Assembly (NCBI RefSeq): GCF_963576545.1
Contig: NC_083648.1
Coordinates: 12,316,739 to 12,380,738 of the forward strand
Direction: 5' to 3'
Source of the DNA: Limanda limanda
Lineage: Eukaryota; Chordata; Actinopteri; Pleuronectiformes; Pleuronectidae
DNA: 64,000 nucleotides
In this document: piece by piece, positions 32,901-46,200 of the stretch
Position numbering within the stretch: position 1 is the first letter of the stretch
Layout: every line of letters begins with the position of its first letter
Program-made: the position numbers and the translations under genes
Notes under the pieces: model-generated
The model's input: only the letters and a program-made list of their open reading frames with translations
Told to the model about the DNA's origin: nothing
Database searches by the model: none

Positions 32901-35900
32901 TGTAATGTGCATGTATCTGTGGCTCTGGGAATTTGTGTGTATGTATCTACTCGCACAATGCATCTAATGTGCTTATTCATACGGCCTCTATATTCATTCA
33001 ACATATCTGTATAATGCATAAATTGTAAAAAAAAAAATGCAAATTATGTCAGGAAGTACCTCCTGCACGGAATCGTCGGGTTTATATTCTCCGCATTTTG
33101 GAAGTTGTAGAGACTGATGGCTTTGTCGTTGAAGGAGGAGAACTCGATACAGCCTTTGTACATGGGGTGTTTCAGAGAAGGTGGCGGCTGAGGAGAGGCC
33201 AAACAGAGAAGGGTATTCATAAATCTCACGCTAGTTAAACTTTTTTCATCATCTAGGCTGTTGCTATCTTACTGTTGCTTACAGTGAAGTTGGCAGGGTG
33301 GCCTCCAACGTAGAAAACAACATCACTGGGGCTGAGGTCCAGCAGGTTCTTGCTCTCCTCTCCTTGTTTGCTGACTCGTATCGGCACTTTGGCAGCAGTG
33401 GACGTGATGTCTTTGGTGAGGACGATCTGTGCATCTTGGTAAATCCTGAATCGTGAGTATAAAGTTAGGTTAAACACAGTCAGGATAAGAGTGATAGCAT
33501 ATGTGTACATGCATCGTCTTCTACACAGAACTACATTGTTAGTTCACCTGTGTAGATCCACTTTATCAAACGTCGCCGGGTCGGGATTAGACTTGGAGAT
33601 ATAGCCCGACGTCATCTCATACTCGACCCCGTTGAGCTTGTACACACCGTACAGCACGTTCTTCCTCAGAACCATACCTATGTAGTTCTTCGAAGACTGA
33701 AAAACAGAGTTTGGTTCATGCATTATGAACAAATAAAAAACTAAATCCTCATATTGACTTGCTGTTTTGTGATTCACTTACATCTCTGTTGCCGAGATAC
33801 AACACAAACATGTTTTCTTCTGCCGTCTGTCTGCGTCGGCGCCGTCCGTCTCCTCTGCCTTTGGGCCTCTGCAGCGACAGAGACAACGAGGTGTAGGCTT
33901 TCAGATCCTCCAGATTGGAAGGAGGACGCAGCTCCACGTGGCCGTTGCCGTCGAAATTCATCGGGATTGAAATCTGAAGAGAGGATGTAGAGAATCAGAG
34001 CCAACAGAGCGAGATACCACACAGGGGTACTGGTTGGTTAAATGTAGGGTTGGAGGTGTAAACCAGACGTGGCCAGATGTTGAACCTCACCTTGTTGGCT
34101 GCGTCCCGCGCCTGTTCGATGAGGTCTTTGATCATCTTGATGTTCAAAGATATGTTGCCAATGGATGAGAGGTCTGTCGTCAGGTTCTCCACCTCTGAGA
34201 TCTTATTGGTCAGAGTTGGGATGGTGTTCAATAAGTCCTTCACTGCAAGAGTCAGAAAAATGCAATGGGTTTAAAAAGCCATACTTTTAAGTCTACATGT
34301 GTATTATGTAAAAACGTTATTCAAATTCTCACCCGATTTGTCAACATTGTCCAAAATATTGCCGAGGTTAGAGTCCACAGGAGTGACTTTGATCTTGTCA
34401 ATTTCCTTTTGGATGGCCGCAAGTTTGTCCATAGTGTCGCTCGTCTTATCGTTCGCTGAAGCTACCTTCTTCTTGGCTTCGTCAATCATAATACCGATGT
34501 CATCTGATGGAAAAAACAAAAAGAGGAATAATGAATTCTGGCAACAGATTCATTTGAGCGCTCATCATGTGATGCCTTTACTTGCGCTACCTCTCTTGAT
34601 GTCATTTAATTGGTCCGCGGCATCGAGCAGGTCTGTCTTGAGAGTTTCCTTCTTCTTGTCAGCGTCCTTCAGACGTTTCTTCAGGTCAGTGAGGTCGTTG
34701 GTCGCTTCTGTTTGAGAAAAAACTGAAATCAGTGACTGAGCTTTGGGGGGGGGGGGGGTGACATTTAAAAGTAAAAAGATCAAATATGGAACAGTTTAAA
34801 AAAAGAGAGCCTACCCTGAAGGTTTTTCTCTGCCTCACGAGCATCCTGCACCAGGTCCTCACTAGACTCTTTCAGTTCTTTTGCTTTTTTAGCGAGGTTG
34901 TCGCTCTTCACGTTCTAAATTAAGAAAGCAAATTATAATAAGTGTTCTGTCAAAAGCTTAATGATATTTTATATAATGCCAAAAAGAAGTTAGTGTGGCT
35001 TACCTTCAAGGCTTTGTCCGCTGCATTTTTGGCCTCTTTAGCTGCGGCCTCAGCAGCGTTAATGGCGTCTGTTAAGTTCTTGTAGGCATCAATGGCGTTT
35101 TTTGCGTCCTGCACCTCAGGCCGTCCACTTGCATTCTTCACAGAACTATCACACAGTAACAAGGGAAGAAAATAAACCACAGACACACGGAGAATACAAC
35201 CACCACAAATCTCATGCAGTGATGTTAATGCTCGAATAGTACTGAAACCAGGAGGGAAATCAAAGGACAAGCAACAGACAGTTAATGTGTCTTTGTTACT
35301 TGCACAATAAACCTACTCCTGAAGCTCCTTTGCCATCTTGAGGAGGTTCTTGGCATGTTCCTCCGCAGCCACCACAAGGTCCTCCTGGGCTGCTGCTTTG
35401 GAAATATCGTTCACCTTCTTGGTCAGATCGGTCTTGGCACCGTCCAGCTGTGCAGCCAGCTTTTCGTACTCCTGATGTGAAGAAGGCGGGGATGGGTGCA
35501 AGTTATTCATAACAGCAGAAAAATTCAGTTAACTGCACTACAGAGAACAGTGAAGAAAACAGCGATCGTTATCTGAGAGGACGGCGTGTTAGGACCTGAG
35601 AGCCCGCTGGTGTGGGATTGGAGATGAGGCAATTCATTGTAACAAAGCAGGCAAGTGTTTACCGTTTTACTGTCGGTGAGCGTTTTCACCAAATCCACAG
35701 ATTTCTGGAGCTCATCCTCTGCCAGGGCCATTTGCTCCTCAACCGTCTTCCGCGCCTTTTTTAGGACTTCAATACGTTTCTGTAGGAAGCATATGAATAC
35801 ATTTCATTATGACTATGTAATTCTTAGTATACTATGTGCAAATTTATATTTTATCATTTAGATGTATAATAAAGACTATTCTACAATGCCATATTAGGGA

Positions 35901-38900
35901 AATGTGTAAGAAGATAACCCCCGTAGTTTCAAAGTTCTACTATCACAAAAAAAGTTGGATTCGACAGAAACTTGTTATATTACGAGAATAAGCCAGAATA
36001 TTATTTTTTTAGAAATATACTCTAGTCAAGAAAATAAAAAAATGTATTCTTGTAAAAATAAAACTTTATTCTCACAATCGTTTCAATCATTATGCTATAT
36101 TTATTTAAATGATGTTGTAGAAATCATCATGATTATTGGTTATATATTTAAAACCTCCGGGAAGTAATACGTATGATGTTGTCGTATAATATGACTTTTA
36201 TACAAACTATTAACCAAGAAACACACATATTCCTTATAACTGATTAACTACTCGACTTGTGAGTTACCTGCAGCTCCGCCAGGGCCTTAGCACTGAGTCC
36301 ATTCTCAGCATTTGCTTTTTTCACCAGGTCCGTGGCCTCCTTCAGAGCTTTGTCCAGGTCCTTGAGCTTCAATTCGTAATCTCCCAGTCGGCCGCGGAGT
36401 TTCTTTGCCGCCGCCTCGTTCTTGTCACACTGCTTACTTACATCCGTCTTGATGTGTTCAAGCACTGGAGAAGAGAAGAGAAGAAAATAGAGTCTTCAAG
36501 AGACTATATTTTGGTTTTGAGAGAGTTTACAGAACTTTCTCCAGAGTCGTACACTTCTCTGCCTCGTCCAGCTCTTTCTCGGCAGCTGTTTTCTGAGGTT
36601 CGAAGTTCCTGTCCTGCATCTCCTTCACCATGCGCTGGGCATCTTCAAGACTTTTACTCAGGCTTTCATTGGGCGTCGTGTCGCCGCTGGTGCCCGACTC
36701 TTTCAGCTGATCGAGCAGAGCTTTAAACACAAAGAAATTTGCAAATTATTAACATGTAAAACTTTTAGAGACAACAGGACGATAACAAGAGGTGTTGTGC
36801 TGCCACTGAATTTAAGTTTCCCTTCACCTTGGATTTTCTTGAGCATGCTTTTAATCTCTAAATCCAGTAACTTCGCCCTCTTGTGGGTTTTCTCAACGTC
36901 TGCCACTGCTTTGTCGGCATCAACCGACTTTTTATCTGCCTGAACACAAACACGTAGACAAAATACACATTAACACACAAGTCCCCTCACTTGTTGAATG
37001 GTGATCCTATGAGTATTGGCTCCGACACTCTACCTTTCCTTTAAGGCTGCTGATGTCGTCTACCAGGGTGCTTGTGTCCTCCTCCAGCTGGCTGATCCGG
37101 GACTTTTGGGCGCTGATGGCAGAGTTGAATTTTTTGACAAGAATCTGTAAAAAAGCAGCAGAGATGTAACAACAGCTTTATAACAGCAGAACTCCATATG
37201 TGGTAGTAGGTGCATTGAGAATTATTCATGAGACTTGCACATGAATATAAAAGTAGAAAGAATGCACAGTCGAATGAAGTGGATCCAACACATAGATTTT
37301 GAGGGGACGAGACTCGACAAGTTGCTGCGACAGACACTGGCATCCAGTGGTGCAGTCTCAAACTCGTGTCGACACACGGGATGTGCTGCTTATCAGCGGG
37401 GATTTTGTGTGTTTGAACAATCACACCCATCCTGTGCCGTACCATTTGCAAGTGAGTGTGTGCATGTGTAGGAAATGGTCGCGTGCAAAGTACAAAGATC
37501 TCAGTGCCCATGGCCGTGGATCTGATGTTTGTATTTGCCATTTTCTGAATGCGATCAAGTCTCTGAGGTGATCAGCCCTTTCTGTGGCTGACACAGCGAG
37601 TGAGCATGGTTTCAGGAGACGTGTGTTACCTTGGTGTCGGACACGGCCTTCTCCAGGTTCTTCAGCTGGTCCTTAGAGGAGGCGCTGATGCTGGCGTTGT
37701 CCAACTTGGCTTTGATACGTCCCAGCTCATCGTCCAGCTTCTCCAGGTCGTGTAGTAATGTCTGGGCACAGCTGTCACACTCTGAAACACAAGAGACGAT
37801 TTGACTCACAGAGAAATACATTTTCCGTAAAATGCATGTCGCAGAATCAGCTAAAACAGTTCTCAAAGTACCTTGGCATTTATCATCTGTGTCTGTGTCT
37901 CCAGGCTCCAGAGTGTTCTTGCAAACTGAGGAGAGGAAAAAAATTCTCATATTAGACTAACCAAAATGTGGGAAACTCTAATTGTGAATTCATACATGGC
38001 TGTCTGTGATCTAACCTCCAGTCCGGGGATCACAGATGTTCCCGTTGCCTTTGCAGTTACAGGGTTTGCAACGTCCTCCTGGTGTCAGTGGATTACCATA
38101 GTAACCAGGAGCACATCTTCAGATGAAAAGGAATAAGTCAGAATAAGAGGCAGAACAGCTGAGAATGAGATGACAGTATTTCCATTACTCGTCCGTGCAG
38201 ACTCTCACCTCTCACACTTCTCTCCAGTGTAGCCTGATCTGCAAATGCAGGTGAAGTCTCCGAAAAACTCTCTGCAGCCTACAGCGAAACTGTGGAGTGA
38301 CAGCGAAAATTACAATTTAATCCATTTTCCCGTTTGATTATTACACAGCTATTTTAAGGAGTGTAGCACTTGTTCCCTCCCACCTGCTTGTGGCGGAGCT
38401 GAACGGGCACGGGCACACTTTGCATGTCCTGTGACCCGCGTAGTAGTGACCCTCTTTGCAGCGTTCACATCCGTCCCCGGCTGTGTTGTTCTGACAATTC
38501 TGAAAATGATTCAATGTGTTAATTAAAGCCACTGGCGAATGAGCTAAGGATGTCAACAAGCTAAATTAATACATTAAGACACTGTATTAAAAAAAAATTG
38601 TGCACTCATGCTAGACCTTTGCACACATACTGTACTTTATATCGATTTTACACATGGGGGCAAAGAGAAGGTTCATTTTCAAACAGTGTGTTTGATGCCC
38701 TCCCCTCAGCCGCTGCTGTGAGGGCGTGGATCCATGCGTGCATTGCACACACAGGCCCGGTCTTGAGCATCTTGCAAAAGAACACAACGGAGATGGTGGA
38801 GATTTGGAATTGCGTAAAGGATCATCCTTCCAACAAGCAGGATAATTAGCGAGTCAGGCTCCATGACAGGAAATCAAGGGACCATATTAAATAATGCCTC

Positions 38901-40222
38901 TGATATGGTGATACAAGATGTGCCCACAGTTGTACCTTAAAGGTAATAGGATCAAAAGTTACCTGTTTCTAATAGAACCGCTACATAATGGAACATCTCA
39001 GACCCTAAAAACCTTTAAATGAATGCTTAGACCAATTTGTATTTACTTGATCTCAATTCGAGTGCAGTTTGAGACCTTGATTTTATCTGTTACTGTGCCA
39101 TATTTTAAGTCTTAATTATTTATGATACTTGTTTTATTGCTTTTTCTATTTATTCTCTGTTTTTCAGATGTATTTTTACATTCTTTAATCTTTGTTTAAA
39201 GCCTGTTCAGCACTTGGGCAGTTGTTTTAAACGTGCTATATAAATAAACTTTGGCATGATTTACACTGGAGTCGGCTTAACTAAAATAATCCCTCTTGGT
39301 GGTAGGTATGTGTGGTTGTCTCCTCTGTTAACCTGAGTCATTAATGAGAGTTTATCACTTACCAGGCACTTCCCTGTGGAATCCTGACACTCGTCAGCCA
39401 GACCGTTGCACTCGCAGGGCACACAGCGGCCCAGGAAAGACCCACTGTTGTTTCTGTAGAAACCAGGAGCACATTTCTGAAAAGAAAAAGAAAAATATAA
39501 AAACATGGTTTACCAAAATTACAGTTTATACACAGAATAACCCATAAACCCTGATATACCACTGTATATTTGTCTCAACAATTATGATACCTGGGGTTGA
39601 TAATACAGTTATCGCACTATATATACGTAATGAAGTCGTGATTTTTTGAAAATATTTTAAAGATGAATTAACCAGACAGGAGCAAACGATTCTGCTTAAT
39701 ATAATTAATTCAATACCTCAAAACTTGTGTTGTTTATCATGATGTGAAAATTCTATAACAGTAAGAACAGGCCTGCTCATCAATCTGCAACATTGCCTCT
39801 AAATAATTGTGTGAGTGCTAACATTAATATTTAACACTGAAGAGCAAAAGCTCGGACTTTGCCTTCAGAGATAACGGCCACCGTCAAACCACACCTGAGA
39901 CATAAAGAGCTGTAAAAAAAACAACAAGATCAGATCTCTGTGTGTTTTTTACCTGAATCTGAATACTAGCATCGTCATTAATAGAGGGAAACTGAACGGA
40001 CTGTCCTCTGTCATGTCCTGAGGGCTGGCGTCCCCCTTGGTCAGTTAGGAATGGAAACTCTGTCCACTGAGCCCATCGGCCGTGATGCCTGGCAAAGCGA
40101 GTTCTCTCTCCCCTGCTGTAGGGCCTGTGGCTGCCGCAGCACAGTCCGATCAAAGTCCAACATATCAGGGTCCGCAGCAGGACCCCCGCACGCCGCTGTC
40201 TATCCATACACGAATCTGACAT
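24786..40222 (-). CDS. LAMA3: Laminin subunit alpha-3, short (A) isoform, complete
   Basis: It starts in its own first exon (39953-40222) and continues with the 37 shared exons, 39363-39476 down to 24786-24928. The sum is 5271 nt, 1756 aa plus stop; human alpha-3A is about 1.7 thousand aa. The N-terminus [13 protein letters not shown] is followed by the hydrophobic core [16 protein letters not shown] and a probable signal-peptidase cut near CCG/SHR. The first exon ends in phase 0, as does the B-specific exon 42216-42446, so either can feed the shared LE exon beginning KCAPGFYRN. The A form, in laminin-332, is the major hemidesmosome anchor in epithelium. Confidence 0.93.
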
Positions 40223-43200
40223 TCCAGGCGTTAAGTCTGTGTGAAATAAAGCTCCACTCTGCCCTGCCTCAGCCTCTTAAACACACAGACACTCACACAC
40301 ACACACGTAGAGAGTGTGGACACGCCCCATCTCTCACCTGAGTCACACTTGCAGATCACTATGAGTGTATGCAGGCACACAAGCACACACATGCATGGGT
40401 TTACATGCTTTCTCATCGTCTCCCTCTCCTTTTCATTCTTTCGTATACACTTGAAAAAAAAACTGTATTGAAACAGTTAGATGTGCACAAACACACGCAA
40501 CTGACAACACACAGGAAATCCACTATTATCATTTTTAAATAGAGAACAGGAAAATTACAGTTGGGCAAATACTACAGGTTGATAAAAGATAAATCCTCAA
40601 CACTGTATACGCTTTACTCTTTATGTAAACATGTATGTGTGGTCCAGGTAGTACTAATGCTGTGGGGACCTAAATCTGTTAACACGGTCACATTACAGGG
40701 ACATTCATTTTAAGATGAAGACATGTTTATGGTAAGGTTATGGTTAGGTTTAGCTTAAGTTAAGGTTAGGTTAAGGTAAGTGTTAGGCAAGAGGTAACTA
40801 GTATTAGAAGGTTAGATTGAGTCCCCAGGAAATCAATGTGCGTCAATATAATGACCTCTGGAGTCATGGAGACACAACTCTCTGTGTGTGTATGCGTGTG
40901 TGTCTGTGTGTGTGTGTGTGTGTGTGGTAAGCATATGTGACTGAGAGGAAAAGTCAGACATCCTCAGACACCTCAGACAAACTCACACCTGAATCACGCT
41001 GCTCAAACACACAAGAGACAGAACATGGGTGTGTCAGGCCGACAAAGTTTTATGAGCAACACAGTGTTGCCAACTGCCTCACCCCATGTGTTAGGGTGAG
41101 GTTCTTGTCATATAACCTCGGGGCACGCATAATAGACCTTCCTTCAAACAGCCCGGAACGGCTCACCGACACTCATATTGGAAACCACAGTGGCACTCCC
41201 ATAATATAAAATAATAACAATATTACTTTTTCTCTCCGCTAATGAATGTTCTGTCAAATGTTTAATTAAAAGTCTTATTTTGGTTCTGTGAGCCAAACCG
41301 TGAACACAATTCTGATTGGAGAAGCACAAACACATTTGGTCCAGTCAGCACTATTCCCAGGAGAAAAATAATTCAGGCAAATCTTTTTCCTTGGCAACTA
41401 CATCCTGCTTGTTTGTACAACGTTCCTGTGAGCTGCAGCCACGCCGGTGATTATATCGGTACAATCACTAATATTATGTCTGCGTGATTGTGCATCATAT
41501 CCCAGCCCGGGGCTACGCAGTTTGGGCTGCACAGCTCATCGGCCGGTATTTTCCAGTACATTCCTCCTCATCAGAAAAACTCTTCCACTAGGTGAAGGGT
41601 GTGGTGCTCGGTTCAGGCGTGTCAGGACAATCAAAAAGTATGAGGATGGGGTCCGACTCCTCAATCGTTGCTCCACCCTGTTTCTCTTTGTGTTTGTCAG
41701 ACCTGACAAAATGATCCGTATTGCTTCTGGTAATACATTTTCCACTTTTTCCATCAGACTCAACCACACATGCCATCTATAGACTTGATCAGCATACCCT
41801 CTCAGGTTTTGTTTCCAAATTTTGGATGTTGCCTTAAAATCATAAAATCCTCTTACAATTATTTAGACGCCTTAAAAGGTGCAGTTTGTAGAATTTAGTG
41901 ACAAAGTGGTGAAGTTAAATGTGGCAGTTGAAAACTCCTCACCTCTTCTTCTCCTTACAAACATGAAAGAGAACATGTGGTAACCTTTAGTTTTCCTAAA
42001 AACTCAAAGGATGTTTAGTTTGTCCAGTCTGGGCTACTGTAGGAAACCCCCATTAAAGTCTCCCATTTTAGGGTAAATAAAACAACAATTTGTATAGTTA
42101 AGATGAAACACACTCACTAGGATCATTACATTTCTGTCAATAGATCCCTTTCACCTTAATCTTACCCACTGGACCTTTAAATTGTATTTAATAAACTGCC
42201 TTTTTAGTGTCTCACCTCACAGGAGTCTCCGGTGTACTGGGGCGGACAGGAACAATACTCCACATTGTTTCCAGGACTCCCCGTCCCTGTGTTGGTGGCC
42301 TCCTCAAAGCCCACCTCCCCCAGACTCAGACGCTGGCTCTGGGTGAAGTACAAGGCTCGGATCCTCAGGTCCGCCAGACGGGCTAGGACCATCATGAGTT
42401 CCTCTCTGGACACGGGCTTGTTGGTGATAGCGTGACGCCAATTTCCCTGCAGGCGATGGATTTGTTACGTGAGAACTAGAAATCTGAAGGTGGAGACTCT
42501 TCTTAAACATTAGTCTTTGTCAGATTTGATATGTTGCAGAAGTAACTTATTTGTTTGTTTGTCCAACACATTATTGCAGAACAACGTATTCAATTATGGT
42601 TATCTAGTTCTTTGCTGCCAAAGCTTATATTTAATGTGTTTGAATTATTCTTTACCTCCACCAGATGGACTCTGCCCTGATAAAGCCTGTCTGCAAGTTG
42701 GACTTGAGGAGCCATGTGGATCAGGGTCATATCCCGTCCCTATAGGGAGAAACAGTGACTTGGATTAATAAACTGACAAAAAAAGAAGAAAGGATGTGAA
42801 GATATGGTGAGAATATACACACAGTCAGCATGACATCAGGTCGTCTCTCCTTCAGAGTCATCCCCTCGCTGGGGATCCCGAAGGATTTGGACTGGTAGGT
42901 GAGGAAACCACCGTAAGATGTAACCTTAGAGAAAAGGAGAAATCCTTTAACTGTAAAAAACTGCAGAAACAAATAAAATACAAGAAATAGGTTAAAGGAA
43001 AATGATTTATCTATACATTCCTTGTTTTATTTATCAACTAGGATAGTAAGAACCATCATTTTTTATCACTTATAAAACATTTGACTAGTTAATGTAGTAA
43101 GTCAGGGATGTTGCAGCAGTGCAAAAGAAATATGTTTAACTCTGAACCCAGTTATTCAGAAGTGAAAACACATTGGAGATGTGAAGCACATTAAACAACA

Positions 43201-46200
43201 CTGGTGACGTACCCTAAAGAAGCTAAAAACCAAACACTAATATTAATATAAACTTCTAGCTGAGTCGTTTAAACCAGAGTTAGTGTATCCTCAGATCTCA
43301 AATATTTGTTGTGAAAAAAGTCATGGACAAAGGTCTGAACATTTTTTAATATATTGACTTTAACTTCACCTTTCTATCTATCTATCTCTATAATATCTTT
43401 TAATCCCTCACTCTGGAGATACCACACGGCATCTATTCACATATGTAATCATTAATAAACAGCTATAAACAGCAGATCTTGTTGCCTGGATATTCTTTTC
43501 CTCCATTGACTCACTCTGTCTCCCAGGTAGGACTGTGGTGCCACCCAGTGTAGAGTCTGCACTGTAGGAGGAAGCTCCTGGACGTCTGCCACCACCATGT
43601 TACTGGCTGTGTTCAGCACAGAGGGAACCTCCCCCTGGTCAGGTCTTTCTAGATGCCAGCCCCGCATCTCCACAAACTGACACCGGGGAGTATGAGGAGG
43701 GACAAGTGAAACATCCATCCTAAAACTCTGCTGTACTGTGTTATTCCAAACATTTGTGACTTTATTTTGAAGTAGTGTTAGTTTAATACAATCAGACAAA
43801 CACCTCCCTAAGCTGGAGATTTAGAGCATTAAGGTTTGGCATGATGACGTCATGATATAATCTTTGAAGTTTTGAATACTCATGAGGTAACGTGCTGTCG
43901 CCATGGCAACGTATGCTGTCTATCATGCCAGTGTATGTCCTTTTCCAGAACAACACCTGTATATGCGTCTTGCATTAAACACCCAACATTTCACCACATA
44001 TATTAGCTGCCATAAGCCAGAGGGATTTGTCGGCATTACATTTGCATTCACAGACTGGCAAGAGCACGAAAAGCAAACACACACCTTCCCCCTGCGTTTG
44101 CTGGAGCTCTGACACTGGTCAGTGGCTCCGAAGCAGAAGCACTTGCTGCAGCCTTGAGGGTTGGAGGGGTCAAAATAGAAGGAACCTTCCCGACAGGTAT
44201 CGCACCTGACACCGGCTACATTCCGCTAAAAACACGGCAGCCATAAGAGAGAGAGGAGGTCAGAGCGAGGAAAGAGAAATAGACAAAAATGAGTAAGAGG
44301 AGTTTTGAAACTATAGGAGATGGAATGAGGTGATCTCACCCTGCAGAGACACCTCCCTGTGTCTGGGTGGCACACGTCCGGTGTGACGCCGCCTTGGTTA
44401 CAGTTACATGGCACACAGTCAGGGAAGCGATAGAAACCTGGAGCGCAGCGGTCACACTTGCGGCCTGAGATTCGAGGCTTGCAACTGCACAAAACGCACA
44501 TTATCTTCAGTCAAATGTCAAATCCACAACACAGACATGTTGCTTCATTCTGTGCATGTTGTTAACGTGAAATGTAAGGACTAAACTCAATTTTATTTAA
44601 TTATGCTGTTCGTAAATATGCAAGTACTGTTTAACCCCATCGCATGTGTTCATGCTCAGCACAGTAATTTGCTGCTATTTCTTCATGCATTACAGGACAG
44701 AAACAGACAACCTGCACATCAGCCTGAAGGGACTGTGAACTAATCTCCTCTTTAAGCACTTGGAGGGGTTTGGTGTCACGTTTCACTTTCACTGTAAAAA
44801 GCCGGAGGCCACACCTACCATGACCTACCATCACCTAAAATGTGTGCATGTCAGAGAACATCTATTTTACAAATACTTACATTTTAAAATGATAAAATCA
44901 AGGAAAATTAAAAAATCTACAATTTAAAATTACAACATTTAGAAACATTTCAACTGTAATAACTTTTATAATAATAATAAAAAAACTTCATTCATATAGC
45001 ACCTTTCGAAGCAGCCAATTACAATGTGTTTCACATTTCAAAATCTAATATTTATGACAGCAGATCAAACTATATAACATAATTTAAAAGAAATGTCAAA
45101 ATAACAGGATAAAAGAAATCAAAAAAAGTAAAGCTATTCTGTAAAAGTACATATTGACAGATTATTTAAAAACAAACAGTGAAGCTTAAAATCATCTATA
45201 CATCAGATGAAGGTTCATAGTTAATTAATTCAAGTTAAAAAAAATCAAAATTTCACCCCAGTAAAAAATGAAGCGTGGCCACATGACTTAATTTTTTTCA
45301 ATTCCTGGTCATTAGTACGAGACACAGTAAATGGCTACAAGCAGTTTAATTTATCCGTCTTGCTAATAAATGCTCTAGTCCCTGCTCTCCTCTCACCTGC
45401 ACTGTCCCGTGGTGCGTTCACAGTCCGGTCCTGCGTTGGTCTTGATGCCAGTCGGGGAACACTCGCAGCCCTCGCAGCCCAGCAAAGGGTGGTAGTTGAA
45501 AGTCTGACGCAGACATGAGTCACAGGCTGGTTTGACCGTCTGAGGAGGACAGATACAGCGTCCTGTCACCTCGTCGCACAGCCGGCGGCCACACTCACAC
45601 GCTGCAGTGGAGAGAATGGAAATTATTTGTGAAATAATGTAATCCTGAGTGAAAATTAGAGGGATGAAGAGATGGTTTTAAAGAAGAGATGGTAGAGATC
45701 TTTATGTGGTAGGTGTCTACACTCACATCCCACCAAGTCAAAAGAGAATGTATAATTATCACTCCTATTGTTTTCATTATAACAACTAGTCTGGCAGAGC
45801 TGAAACCTGATGGTGCACAACTGTCCCTGGTCTCTCTCTCTCCCCCTATATCTCTCTCTTTTTTTTTTCTCTCCCCTCTTTTCCACCCATCTCTCTTCTG
45901 CTCCTCATTTTACTCTGCTTGAGGTTTCTTCGGGCTCATGAGGGTTTTTTCTCTCCACAGTTACCAACTATGTAAAGTGCCTTGAGATAATGTATATTAT
46001 GATTTGGTGCTATACAACTAAAATTGAATTGAATTGAATGTTTACTCACGTTTGCAGTAGGGGAAGCCATAGTAGCCGGTGGCACATTTCGTGCACCGTC
46101 GACCTATGATGTGCTGCCTGCAGGGACACTGTCCTCCAACTGGATCACAGGCAGCTCCCGTGGAGCCGGACTTGTCGCAGTCGCAGGCCAGAGCTCCGTC

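Larger units (their letters stand above)
40223..42215 (-). other. LAMA3 intron separating B-specific exons from the A first exon
   Basis: It contains GGTTAG-type simple sequence at 40725-40795, a (TG)n tract at 40884-40926 and a MITE at 41871-42181. No further exon is seen. Confidence 0.6.

Noticed and set aside
37041..37541. 166-codon minus-strand frame upstream of a coiled-coil exon
   Set aside because: It is the intron read in another frame than LAMA3 exon 37034-37144; no conserved motif.
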